Origin: Taeniopygia guttata
Lineage: Eukaryota > Chordata > Aves > Passeriformes > Estrildidae
DNA length: 64,000 nucleotides
Assembly (NCBI RefSeq): GCF_048771995.1
Contig: NC_133043.1
Span: forward strand, 8,698,501 to 8,762,500
Direction: 5' to 3'
The notes below the pieces were generated by a model. That model was not told where the DNA came from. It searched no databases and worked only from the letters and a program-made list of their open reading frames with translations. Within the stretch, counting starts at the first letter, position 1. Every line of letters starts with the position of its first letter. The translations under genes were made by a program, and so were the position numbers. Positions 24,301-36,300 of this stretch are shown piece after piece.

Positions 24301-27300
24301 TGCCACAAATGGCTACAGCACCATGGAATCTGCAGGAGCAGTCGCCCATCCAACATCCCTTGAGACTGGCAGGAACCAGAGGCCACATTTTGGCTCTGTC
24401 CTGGAGGGGAGGAGACATTTTGCTGAAGCTGCAGTTCAGAGAGAGCTGGACAGTGCAGGCATTGCTTGCTGGAAGGAACCTTCAGGAAGCTGAGCCCCTT
24501 GTTTCAGTTTGACAATGGAGAATAGCCAGCAGCCCCCCAGAAGTGGAAATCCTTGGTTCTTAGGAAAACCCAGTCCCCAGGCAGCAGCTGCCATGTCCCT
24601 GCACAGCCCAGGCTGTGACTGTCCCAGGGGACCCCGCCGGGCACGTCCCTGAGCGGGGCTGGCGGGGTCAGAGTTGAGCAAAGGCATCCGCAAGGTATTT
24701 TTAACCGTGTGAGTCCAAACTGGCCGCCAGCAGCCGTCTGAGGTTAGTCCCGGGCTGCCGACAGCTGATTGCCCACGGGCTGCTGGCGAGGGGGGGGAGT
24801 TTGGAGTAAAATTCAGTTCCCAGCCGTGTCGCAGCCTTGGGAAGGAGTGGCGGCACTTGAACCATCGACCTTCTGGGTGACCTCGAGAGAACAGCTTCAC
24901 CTCCCGCTGCCTCCCCTCCCATCCTGTGTGCCTTGCCCAGATTAGCGCAGCCAGGGTGGGGACAGCCGCTCCGTCCGCCCTGGCAGCGCCTGCTCCAGGT
25001 GCACACAGCTTCCCTGGGGCCAAAGGAGGAGGATGTCACAGGATTTCCAGCCTCCGCAGCGCTGTGTGCTTTGAGTACTGGCTCCACCGGCTGGAGCAGC
25101 TCCTGGGTGCCAAGCTGCCCTGTGCGGGCACGGGGCTGGCAGTGATGGTGACATGGTGCCATAGGGCTGTGGCAGCCCAGTCCTCCAGCCTCAGCCTTGC
25201 CCTGCTTCCCCCGGCAGCTGCATGGTTGCTGCAACCTCCATGCTGCAATGTAGGGGCTGGATCCTTGTTTTGCTCCCTCAAGCCCACAGGCTCTTGCTGG
25301 CCACTGTTGGGTGCTCTAATTTTTATCTGGGGCTCATTGTTAGAACTGTAAAATAAATAGGTACGTGCTGCTCTGGAGCGTCAAACCCCTGCAGGTATAG
25401 GTGGGTTGCTGGGTTGCTGCGTCCCTGCTCGCCCTCCCTAATTAACTGTTGCTCAGCTAATCCAGACTTACTGACCTGCCCTAATCTTCCCATGCAAAGC
25501 CAGCCCTTCACTGCTGGCTCCTGTTGCTCACCTCTCATGTTCCCTGTGAGCCTCTGTCATGTTCACAGCCCTGGCTATGTGATGGACAATAGTACCCCAG
25601 GAAGCAGCAGAATACACAGTGGGAGATGGTACCCTGGGAAGCAGCATCCCCCCACGCAGGGCTGCCGAGGTTGCTTTCCTGACCAGCAGGTCCCTCTGTG
25701 CCCACGCTCACACTGCTCCTCTCACCGTCCCCCCACATCCTGCTTCCCCTCTTTCTTCCTCCCATTGACCTGCTGCCAGTTGGATTATTTCTTCCCCAGA
25801 TGCTGCAATCTGCATTTTTCCCAGGTTGAATCCGCCTAGGTTTGTTCTCCTAATCTCTCCAAATTCTTTTTGTGTTATTTCTGCCCTTGTCAATCTGTAG
25901 CATATCCACCACAGATTATGTTAATGCACCATTTACTGGGTATGGCATTAGCGACAATGCTGAGTGTCTGTAGATGCAGCCCCTTTGCCAGGGTATCTGG
26001 GATAGCCCTTCCTTGGCTTCCAGGGAACCAGCTGGACATGAGCAAAGGTGCACTGTTAATGCTGGAGCTGATGCTCTGCTGGTCCCCATGTCCCACAGCC
26101 CAGGGGTGGCCCTTGGCCCCATGGTGTGCCTGTGCTGGCACTTGGCCGTTGGCCCCCACCGCTATCGGTCCATCTCTTCCCGCTCAGGAGGCGTCCTGTC
26201 CTTTCGGAAGGATGGGGGAAATGGAAAAGGCTCCACCTCTTCCCTGGGCAAATACAGCTCCTCTGAGTTCATATCCTGGAGAGCGGAATAGCCAGGTCCC
26301 AGCAGGGACGGTGACTTCACCTCCTGGTAACGCGTTTCCCCGGCCAGCTGGGAAAGGAGCCCTTGTATCTCCGAAGGAGCTGCCTGGCTTCCCCCACCCA
26401 AAGCCTTTCCCAGCTGTTTCCATCCTGGATGGGGCTGGGGGATGCAATTTCAGCTCTGTGGAGAAGGGGTGTTACCACTTCTCCCAGCCAGGGGAGCTGG
26501 GCTGGGCTGCATCATTTTGGGGTAGGCAGCCACTACAAACCCACAAATTATCGTGGAGAAGGGGAGCAAGCACCATCCATCTCACCCCATCTGAAATCCT
26601 TCTGGGGGCCTGAAACTGAGAGAAGGAGCATGTGTTTGGCTTTTGCAAGGGTTGAATCCAGCACCAAAGGATTCCTGTGATGCTCTTTTCCCTGCTTGGC
26701 GTTTGTCCCCTCTGTCCCCTGTGGCCATCAAACCTTGGGGTCGAGAGCTGAGAGCTGCACCTTCTTTCCAGCTGTGTGGATGGAGACAGGGTTTCCGATT
26801 CTGCCTTTCCTTTCATTGTTCTGGGAGCCTTCACTTTGAACAAACTGCCTGTTTTTTCCTGCTTTGCTTGTGAGGGGAAGTAGCAGGGGGGAATTGGGGG
26901 TTTGGATGGGGGTCTTGGAGTAGCTGGGCTGGGAGTCAATGATCAATGTTTGTGCTGTGTGAGGATGCTGCCCAATGTCTCACCTCTGCCAGCCTCTTAA
27001 AAAAACCTTAAAAGTTTGATTTACCCTGGAAAAAATATTCCCAGCCTTCTCTAAAGAAGGAAAAAGGCTCCCAGTTGACTCCATGGTCCTGTTGCCCTAT
27101 CCCTCTTTGCATGTGGTGGACGTCCAGCCCAGCCCAGGATGAAAGGCAGAGTCCTGGACCTCTCAAACTCCCCTGCCTTTGCCATCACTCGCCTTCACCG
27201 TCATCCACCATCGTATCTGAACATGTTGCAGGACACTATTGCTTAAAGAAGATGAGGAAGGAGGCCAAGCTGCCAGAGGAGACTTGAACATGTCATCAGC

Positions 27301-30300
27301 AGAGACAAGTTGGTGACAGAAACAGCTTGGGCTCTGCGTGGCTGTAAGCCCTAAGATTTGGGGCTCCAGCCAGGGGTAAATGGTGACTTGTGTTGAGGTT
27401 AGAAATGAGCATTAGGTGCAGGGATACTCACAGCACAGGAGTGCTGTGTCCAGCCTCAGGATGCTGTGAGAAGCTGCCCAGAGCTCAACTCCTGGAAGGT
27501 TATTGCACTTGCTGGGGTTATTCCAGGCTGCTGAAACCAGGAGCAGGGCTTGGTGTGACAGCCATCCTGCAGCCTGTGCAGTGTCGGAGCAGGCAGGGCC
27601 CTGGTCTGATCCAGGGTTTGGTAGGGTTCTCGAGGGGTGAAAATACCAATTACTCTTGAGGAGTTGCCAGATGTTGGTGTAGGGACAATAAGGGGCTCCC
27701 AGCTGCTCTCACGTCACTGCCATTTGCCCTCTGCTGATGGGATTCCATCTCTTTGATTGCAGCCTCCCCATTCCCGCCAGTTAACCCAGTGGCTTTGCCC
27801 CAGTCACACCAACCCTATAGTGCCTGGCTTGGTGAGGGGCCTGTTTGTCAGCGTTGGTGGGGAGCCCGTCCTCAGTGATGCTGCAGAGTCTCAAACCTGG
27901 CAAGGCTCTTTGTGGGCAGGAAGCACCCCTGGCCTTTGGACACCTGTGGCATTTGGACAGCCATGGCTTTTGGGCATGGGATGGGTGCTCAGCCAGGTTT
28001 TCCAGGCAGCAGCGTCTTGGCACCCAAATTCACCGACCATCACCACGGAGGAATCAGGGGAGCCCCTGTCTGGGGAGCCGGGCAAAGCACTGGGCTCAGT
28101 GTTTGGGGTGCAGCTGGTGGCTGTAGTGGGGAGCTGGGGTCAGGAGCCCTTGGCTGTCACCCAGCCTCTGTTCTGAGCTGGCTGGGCAGCTTTGGTTGAG
28201 TTTCTTAACATCTCTGTGGCTGAACTCCTTCCCTATCAAGGTGGGTGAATCTTCTGAACCTATTGGGAAACTGCTCCTGAAGCAGCTGGTCTGCTGGGAG
28301 GCTGTGCCGGGAGGAGCTGGGTGTGGGCGGCCACAGCGGACGTGCCTGTGGACAGAGAGGTGACAGGGAAGGGTGATTCCTGCGATAGAGGGATGGACAT
28401 CACCTCTTTGGGTCTTGATTTTGGCCAAGATGGTGAATCTGTCCTGAGCCCTGGCATGAACTCATCATATGCCGAGGCAGGGCCACCCTGGGCCATCACA
28501 GGGCAGGTTAGGTGAAGCTGCCACCTCCTGCCACCTCCGCCTCCAGCCACCATGGAGGCGGCTGCTGCTCTGCGGGGTAGCAGCTGATTAGCTCCTCCAG
28601 CTGGTTTATTGGCTTACTGGTGACAGTCCCCAGGTGGATTTCATTTTCTCAAGAGGGTGTGTGCATGTATTTGGTGTCTTCAATACACACTGTCCTTCTC
28701 CCACTGCCCAGGGAAACAGAATGGTGTTCCTGCAGTGCCGTTGCGGGGCTCTCCTGCATGCAGGGTACTTGTAGCAGGCAGTGTAGCGGTGCTCAGGACT
28801 GGATGTTCAGGATGCTCATGGTACAGGGACACTCAGCGTTGATGTGGCTGGCAGCACAGGGATGTTCGTGATGCTGGGATGCTCAGACCTGCAGCACAGG
28901 GAGGCTCATGGCACAGGGATACTTGCAGCCAGCAGTGTGGGGATATGATTTCCCAGGACGAGGGGATGGGATGAGAGTCTGTAACACAGGACCAGCAGAA
29001 AGGGTTGTTTTTCTGGCAAGGAGGTGGATCTCCAGTTTTTTCCAAATCACACACGATTCGTGTGTTGTCCTGGACAGCAACAAAGCCATGCAAGTGATGG
29101 AGCTCTGCTGTGGCTGCCCTGGGTGGACAAAACTGGCAGGGGGTCAGAGCACAAAAACCTGCCTTCTGGAGCCTGACTCCGTGTGAGAGCCAGGGCAGGA
29201 GCCTTCAAAGCGCGGAACTCCACAGGATATTTGGGCATTTCCTTCCCCAGCCAAACCCAGGCGAGCACGTGTCGCTGCTTCCCGAGGAGCACTTCGGAGG
29301 GATTGTGCCGGTCTCCGGGAGCTCGGGGTGAAGCTCGCGGGTGTCCCCAAGGAGCAGCTCTCCGTTGGCGGGCACGGGTGACTCAGGGCGCCCGCTCCGC
29401 TGGCACGGGGGTGCTGGGCCGGGCGAGGGCACGCCTGGCTCCGCGCAGCCGGCACGGCCGGCGCCAGGCGAGTGCCTCGGGGGGGTAAATACGGCTTCGT
29501 GCCGGGCCGGCTGCCAGCGCGGCGGCTGAGGTGCCCGGCCCGCTCGGCGGGTGAGGTGCCCGGCCCGCCCGGCCGCTCCCCGGTGCCCGGCCCGCCCGGC
29601 GGGTGAGGTGCCCGGCCCGGTGAGGTGCCCGGCCCGCCCGGCCCGGTGAGGTGCCCGGCCCGCCCGGCGGGTGAGGTGCCCGGCCCGCCCAGCCGCTCCC
29701 CGGTGCCCCCCGCACCCAGCCCAGCCCAGCCTGCGGCCCGCGGGGAAACCGAGGCACGGGCAGAGGGAATGCGCCGTGCGGGGCTCCCTCAGCGGGGATC
29801 CCGAGGCCGCGGGCCGGACCAAGGCCGTGCCAGGGCTGAGGGGCCCGGCCCGGCTGGTGCTGGGCGGCCGCGCTGCCTCGGCCACGGCCGGCGGCCGGCC
29901 CGACATTTGTAAGCAATTTTCCGGAGGTGCTTCCCGCTGCCGCTTGGCAGCCAGACGCCGCACAGAAGCTCGCCGGGCTCCCTGGAGGCCTCGTCAGGCC
30001 CGGCCCTGCGCTGCGGAGCCTCGTCCTGCCCGGGCCGGTGCCGGGAGCGCGGTGGGGCCGGGGCAGAGCGGGAGCCTGGCCGGACCCTCGAACGAGGAAC
30101 CGCGGCTGGGCTTAACCCTTAGCGTGCACCAAGCCGGGCTTTCCCTGGAAATACATAACCTCTTCAGGGTGTCCTGTATGTCAGCGCTGGGTCCGTGTTC
30201 TGGTTTCATTTTTTGCTCCTGGTGGGGAATGGGGGTTGCGGGTCAGGCCTGAGAGTGCCCCTGCCCCAGTGCAAAGCCAGCGGGGGTGATGATGTAGCTG

Positions 30301-33300
30301 GGAAGGATCTGGCCACACCACCCCAGTGCTGTAGCTGGATTAACCCTGCAGTCTTTCCCAGCCCAGCTCTGCAGCCCCCTGGCCAAAGCTGAACAGGCCG
30401 GTCTGGGAGGGCTGTGGGATTGGGAACAGCTTGGCACAGCTTCTGCTGAGCTGCAGAACACCTGTGTGGAAAAGGATGGGTAGTCCAGGCTCCAGGGGGG
30501 AGGGAAGAGGCTGGAAATGTGGGGGAAACCTGGGGAATTGGTCAAAAGGAGCACATGGATGGAATGAGGAGGGGGAATGCAGGGAAATGTCCCATCAGCT
30601 GCCTTCCTGTCACCAGGTGCCTGAAGTTTGAGGCTCTGCAGCAGGATGGCACTGGTGGAGGGGTCCCAGCTGCCCCTCCATCCTTCCATTCCTCTCCTTT
30701 CCCATGCCTTTATGCTGGGGTGCCAAGACACTTTCCCATCCACACTTCACCTTCCAGCCTTGCTGCAAACCCTCCAGCTCTCCAAGCAGTGATTTACTCA
30801 ACTGCAAATCAGAGAAGCTTTCCCTTCCTGCCCAAGGTGGATCCAAGCATTTAGGAAGACGCCCAAAGGGATGCTGCTCCTGGCTCTGCTGTTGGTGACC
30901 TGCAGCTTTCTCAGCCATCTGCATCATGTCCGTGTGGTCCTGCCCTGTGTCCTGGCCTGGCTGGGCTGCTGGAGCAGGGAACAAATCTGAGTAATGTTGC
31001 TCAGGGAGATCTGGATGCTGACAGCTACCTGGGAGCAGGCAGGGACACCCACTGTGTCCTGGGACATCCCAGCCCTGCTTACTGGACCTCTCTGGCCAGT
31101 TCAGTCCCCTTGAAAATAGGGTTAGCGGTAGGATTTTTGGGTGAACTCTCCTTCTTCAAATAGTGGGCATTGCTTAACTCCAGGACCAGCCCCCAGGAGC
31201 TGTGGAATGTTTCTGCCTCTTTTGGAGGTGCTGGTGCTCACTGGGCATCTCCATCCAGCCCATCTCTTTTCCCAGCATTGCATTCCCTGTGGTCATCATT
31301 GAGGGTCTGCCCCTCCTGCCCTGAGTAAGGACCCCTCGTCCTCCTTTCTCCTCCCCTTTCCTGACCCTTTTCTAGTGGCAGTTTTCAGCTGCAGATGGTG
31401 GGAGCAATCCCAGTGCTTATGGCTCTCCAGGACTCAGAAGTGGCCAATTTACAAGTGAAATGTTATTTTTTCCTGGCTGCTGAGGTCAAGGGAAGCAACT
31501 TGTCCTTGATGAAGACCCCAGATCCTGAGCTCTTGGGGCGGGGAGGTGGAAGTGGGAGCTCTGCTGAGTGATGGCTTGGGGAGCCAGTTCCTTTGGGAAG
31601 GGCTGTTGGATTGGTGGCTGAGGCTCAAAGACAAACAGTGCCTGGAAGAGGTAATTAGGGTGATCCTGTCCTGATCCCCTCAGCTGTGGTGAGGAGTCAC
31701 GAGTCCTTCACCAGCAGCCACTCCAAGCTCATTTTGTGTTAATTAGGCTGTTTACAAAACACTGTAAATTGCAGTAATGAATACCCCAGTCCTTGGTTTC
31801 CTTTAATTATCCATTTGCATGATGAATGAGCCAGCCCCCCTTCAGCTCTTCTTTTTCAGCGAGGGGTCACACAGCCCACTATGGCTTATGGGATCTGCCA
31901 TACAAGGTGGGCAGAGACCTTGGGAAAGAGGGAGAAGAGAAAGGAATTGAGGAGGAAAAGGAGAGGAAGGAAAAGGAGAGGGATCTTCAGCCCCAGAGAT
32001 CTACCTGGCTGCGAGGAAGGGGGTGCCTTCCCCAAGATCCCACCACAGCCAAGTGGAGTTTGAGCAGCTGTTTCACCCCAGGCTCAGAGCCTGGCACTCA
32101 AGACTTTGATTTTCTGTAGGAAAAAGCACAGAAACCATTCAAAGCATTTAATCCTCCCTGGCTCGGCGATGGGGCTGCCTGGAAAGGCAGAGGAGGAGTG
32201 GTGGTATTTCTTAGCCCCCCACATACCTTCCCCTTTCTTTCCCTTTTGACTTAGCAGATGAATTCCAGAGATGTTAATCCGCTCTCAACCCCTCGGTGAA
32301 GAATAAAATGTCCTCTCTGTGTGGGAGGAAGGAATCCATTCGAATTAATTGTGGGAAGGAGCAGGGAGCTGGGGGGTGCACTGGGGGTGCATGTGAGGCT
32401 GTGCTGAGGGTGGGCTGAGCATCCTCTGCTGCCCAGTGGTCCCCGAAGGAGAGGGAAGGATGGGCAGAGGGATGGGGATATCCAAGGTAGCACAATCCTT
32501 GTATTCACAGCTGGAAGCTTCAGCCTCTGCCCTGGCCATAAAAATGCCAACCATGTGGTCCGTGGGCCAGGCCTCAGTGGCAGTGGCGGGCACAGGGAGC
32601 GAGTGGGGGGTAAAATGGTCCCACTCAGCAGTTTTGGAGTGTCAGTGCCTATAAAGGGGAGGGAAGCGCTCGCTGTTCTGCCAAGCCAGGGTGGCAGGAG
32701 CTGCGGGGTCTGACCCATCCCGGGGGCACACAGGGATGGGGCAGGAGAGATGGAGGGAGGAAGGTGCTAAGCTTGAGCTGGGTCAGCTCACTGAGGGTTT
32801 GTGGAGGTGAAAGTGGAGGCAGAGGAGAGGAGAGGAGAGACCCCCGGGATGGGCCAGGCGCTGTTCTGTGCGCTGGGAGGTGGGTGTAGCTGTGGGATTG
32901 GGTTCATCTGGGGGCCTGGGGGCTCTGCTTCCTGCTCTGACCTTCACCTCTTGTCTCTGCAGAGCTCCTGGGATCTGCCAAGCGCCTGAATGTGAACTAC
33001 CAGGATGCAGACGGGTGAGTGCTTCCCTGGAGGGTGCTGGGTGCTGCTGCCAGCGCGGGGGGCTCCTCTCCCCATGTCCAGTCAGTCCTGCAGCTCAGGG
33101 TGTCATACAGCTTTCCAGGGCAGCTGGAGAACACATCAACATCCCAGAGCTTGCCTGGATCTAAGCTGAGGGCAGTGCTCAATCCCTCCTGAAAGTCCTT
33201 TATAAATCCCTTCTATGTGCCCCTCTGTAGGGATGGGGTTGAGTAGGGATGGCAGCGTGTCCAGCCAGTGCCCTGTGTCCCCATGGCTGAAGCCCAGAGG

Positions 33301-36300
33301 AGCACCTGGCTGGCCTCAGTGCCTGCACGTGCTCGTGCCTCTGTTTAATATCCCATTGTTTTGGGGGGGAGTTAGAGAAAGAAAATATGAGGTTGCCCAG
33401 TGACCACAGCATATTTGTGTAGCTCATCACTTCCAAAATCCAAGTACTTAATAAACTGGGTACTGAGAGTTAAAGAAACCACAAAGGCTCATAAAATAAA
33501 TAAGCGTATTATTCTTATTGAATTAACTCTAACCTGTCAGTCATTAGCATTGTTTTTATGTGCTGTTGTTGTACCTAATTTCTACATGTTTTCTTTTGGA
33601 GGACTCTGTAGGAAGAGGTGTCCACGATGAGTCCTAACAGGCCAGCGGGGGGTTGGGAACATGCAGGATGGCTCCATCTTAAAATAATACTGTACAGATG
33701 GAGCTTAATAGAAAAAGAATTTAATAATAGAAGCAATGATCTGATTCTGATATGGCATAGGGTTTGTGCTTGGGCAGCTCCAGGAGGGCTGAACGTGGGA
33801 ACTGGGGTAAAGGGTCTGTTCCCTGCCCAAGGGACAAGGGCAGGGTGTTGGGTTTCACTGGGGCACAGGAAGGGGATGGTGGGAAGGTGAGACACGAGCA
33901 TGGGGGTGGCAGAGTGTGTCCTGGGAGAGCCATGGTGCTGGTGGTGTCCTTGGCATCACCTTGCTCAGGGCTTGGAGAGGATGGGGTGGGTGAGTGTGGA
34001 TTTGTGCAGCCACCCCAGGACAGAGTGGGACCCCACAGGGATGGGTCAGGCGGTCACACTTTGAGGCAGAGGTTTTGCTGTGGCTCAGGGACATGATGGG
34101 TTCACTGGAGAAAGGAGCAGCCCTCCCTGCTGGGGTTAGTGTCCCTCCTGCAATGTTGAGACTTGCACAGGGATTTGGGGATGCAGATCGTGAGAGCCAT
34201 GCTGGACGAGCTGAGTCCCCGGCACTGGGTTTGGACACTGCAGAGCCCATTGGAGCCCCAGGCTGGTGCTGTCAGGAGCCCCCCATGTCCCTTGGAGTAG
34301 CTCACAGGCTAATCCCCAGTGGCACAGGGACCCCTCTCTTGGCCTTGGCCCTTCACGTGACGGCTCAGGGGGAGTGCCAGGCAGACAGGCCCCTTTCACA
34401 GCCCCAAGACACTGAGCTCTTTCATCGCCGGCAGCCTCCCACGCTCTGCCATGGGCTCCTGGCAGCCCTGCTGGCATGGGGAGGGGGCAGCTGGCAGAGG
34501 GGCAGGAGTGGCCAGAGGACTGATGTGTTTGCTGAATGCTGTGAGCAGCGTTCTGGCTGCCTGGCTGCCCTGTGGAGAGGGAAGGTGCATCTCTCTCCAT
34601 CCTGCCTGTTTCCCCAACAGAGGACATGGAGTGAGGGACTCCTCTCACTGGGGTTTCCCAAGGTACACAGTGTGCCTGCATCTCTCACTGAGCTGCGGGG
34701 CACAGACAGCTTGGAGGAATTTATGAATGTTTTGCTATGGGGAGTCTGAGGCACTGGGAGTAGGGAATCTGGGAGGATTTTGCCACGAACAACCAGTGAG
34801 AATCCCAGCCCTCTGCCCATGCACATGCAGGGAGTGCTGTGAGGACAGCACAGTGGGGCTGGGGGCCAGCTTGAGCCCTACCTTGTGCCACAGGTTCTCA
34901 GCACTGCACCACGCAGCCCTGGGCGGCAGCCTGGACCTCATCTCGCTGCTGCTGGAGGCACAGGCCACCGTCGACATCAAGGACAGCAACGGTAAGGGGT
35001 GACCCCCAGGCACGGCCCCTGTGGCACCGGCTGATGCCCTGCGGCAGGCCGGGGGCCGTGCCCGGCCCTGCTGAGCCCCGCTGCCCACAGGGATGCGGCC
35101 CCTGCACTACGCGGCGTGGCAGGGCCGTGTGGAGCCCGTGCGGGTGCTGCTCCGCGCCGCCGCCTCCGTCAACATGGCCTCGCTGGACGGGCAGATCCCG
35201 CTGCACCTCTCGGCGCAGTACGGCCACTACGAGGTGGTAAGTGAGAGCCCAGAGCCACCCGTGTGCCCTCCGTGGGGCTCGCTGGAGTACTGGGTGGGGG
35301 CAAACCCCCCGTGCCAGGTGGGAGGGAGGCTGCAGGGTGATGCTGAGCCCCTGCACCACGTTGCTCCCCTGCAGTCGGAGATGCTGCTCCAGCACCAGTC
35401 CAACCCGTGCCTCATCAACAAGGCGAAGAAAACTCCGCTGGATTTGGCCTGCGAGTTCGGGCGGCTGAAGGTGGGTGCTGTGGGCTCTGCCCTGCACCAA
35501 GGGCTTCTCCAGGGGCAGCTCTGGAGCCCACTGGCTCCTCTGGGAGCAAAGCGTGGGGTCTGGCCACAACTGCTCTCCCTCCACCACGAGACTCAGAGCC
35601 TGGCAGGCAGCACCTGCCTCCTCCCATGGCCACACACAGCCAGACCCTGAACCTGGGAGCTGTGGGTTTTTTTTCCCCTGACCTCACAGCAGGACAGTGT
35701 CAGACTGGGAGTGAAGCCAGGAGTTGTTGCTCCCGGTTCTCCACAGCCTTCCCCCCACCCACCCCAGCTTTGCTCACGGTTAAGCATGGATAGGCTGAGT
35801 TGGCTAATCCCAGCAAGCTCTGAGCATCCAGCGCTGCTCCAGGTCCCCGGCACAGTTCTTGGGGATAGGGCCACACTGTGCTCTGGGAGACCCTGGTCCA
35901 GCCAGCACCACTGGGTTGGGCTGTAGCACAGCCAGCCAGACTGTTCTGTGCCCCACTCGGAGGGGAGCAGGGGTATATTTCCATCTTTGGAGTATCTATA
36001 ATGTCTGCAGCTATAAACAGGGCAGTAAAAATAACTGCTCTGTGCCTCTGGGTTGCCCTGAGATGCTGAGACTCGCTCTGGGCTGGGGAGACTGGAGGTT
36101 TTTAGGGCTTGTTCTGAAAAGCTCGATTATGGGAAGACTATTTCTGGCTGTTATGACCTTTTACAGCCCCTCACGACAGTGTGGCCATGCCAAGCACTGT
36201 CCAGCTCCAGCCAAGCCTGGGGCTGTGGATGGAATGGAGTGGTGGGATGGGGAGTGGTGAGCTGGCCCCAAGGATGAGCCCCTCAGTGGGAGGGTGCAGG

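Larger units (their letters stand above)
15310..32962. other. CASKIN2 intron 1 (17.6 kb)
   Basis: No coding exon was recognised inside. Notable contents are a SOX/homeobox-motif stretch near 17570-17690, a 15-T run at 20765-20779, diverged reiterations near 28700-28925, a second CpG island with minisatellite at 29200-30120, an AT-rich motif cluster at 31733-31830, and a purine tract at 31922-31983. A TATAAAGG sequence near 32650, about 0.3 kb before exon 2, is weak evidence for an internal start site. Confidence 0.7.

Noticed and set aside
29205..29963. 252-codon minus-strand open frame with peptide repeats ([14 protein letters not shown])
   Set aside because: The repeats come from the minisatellite and the frame is open because of extreme G+C. 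No homology, and the neighbouring CASKIN2 intron explains the position.
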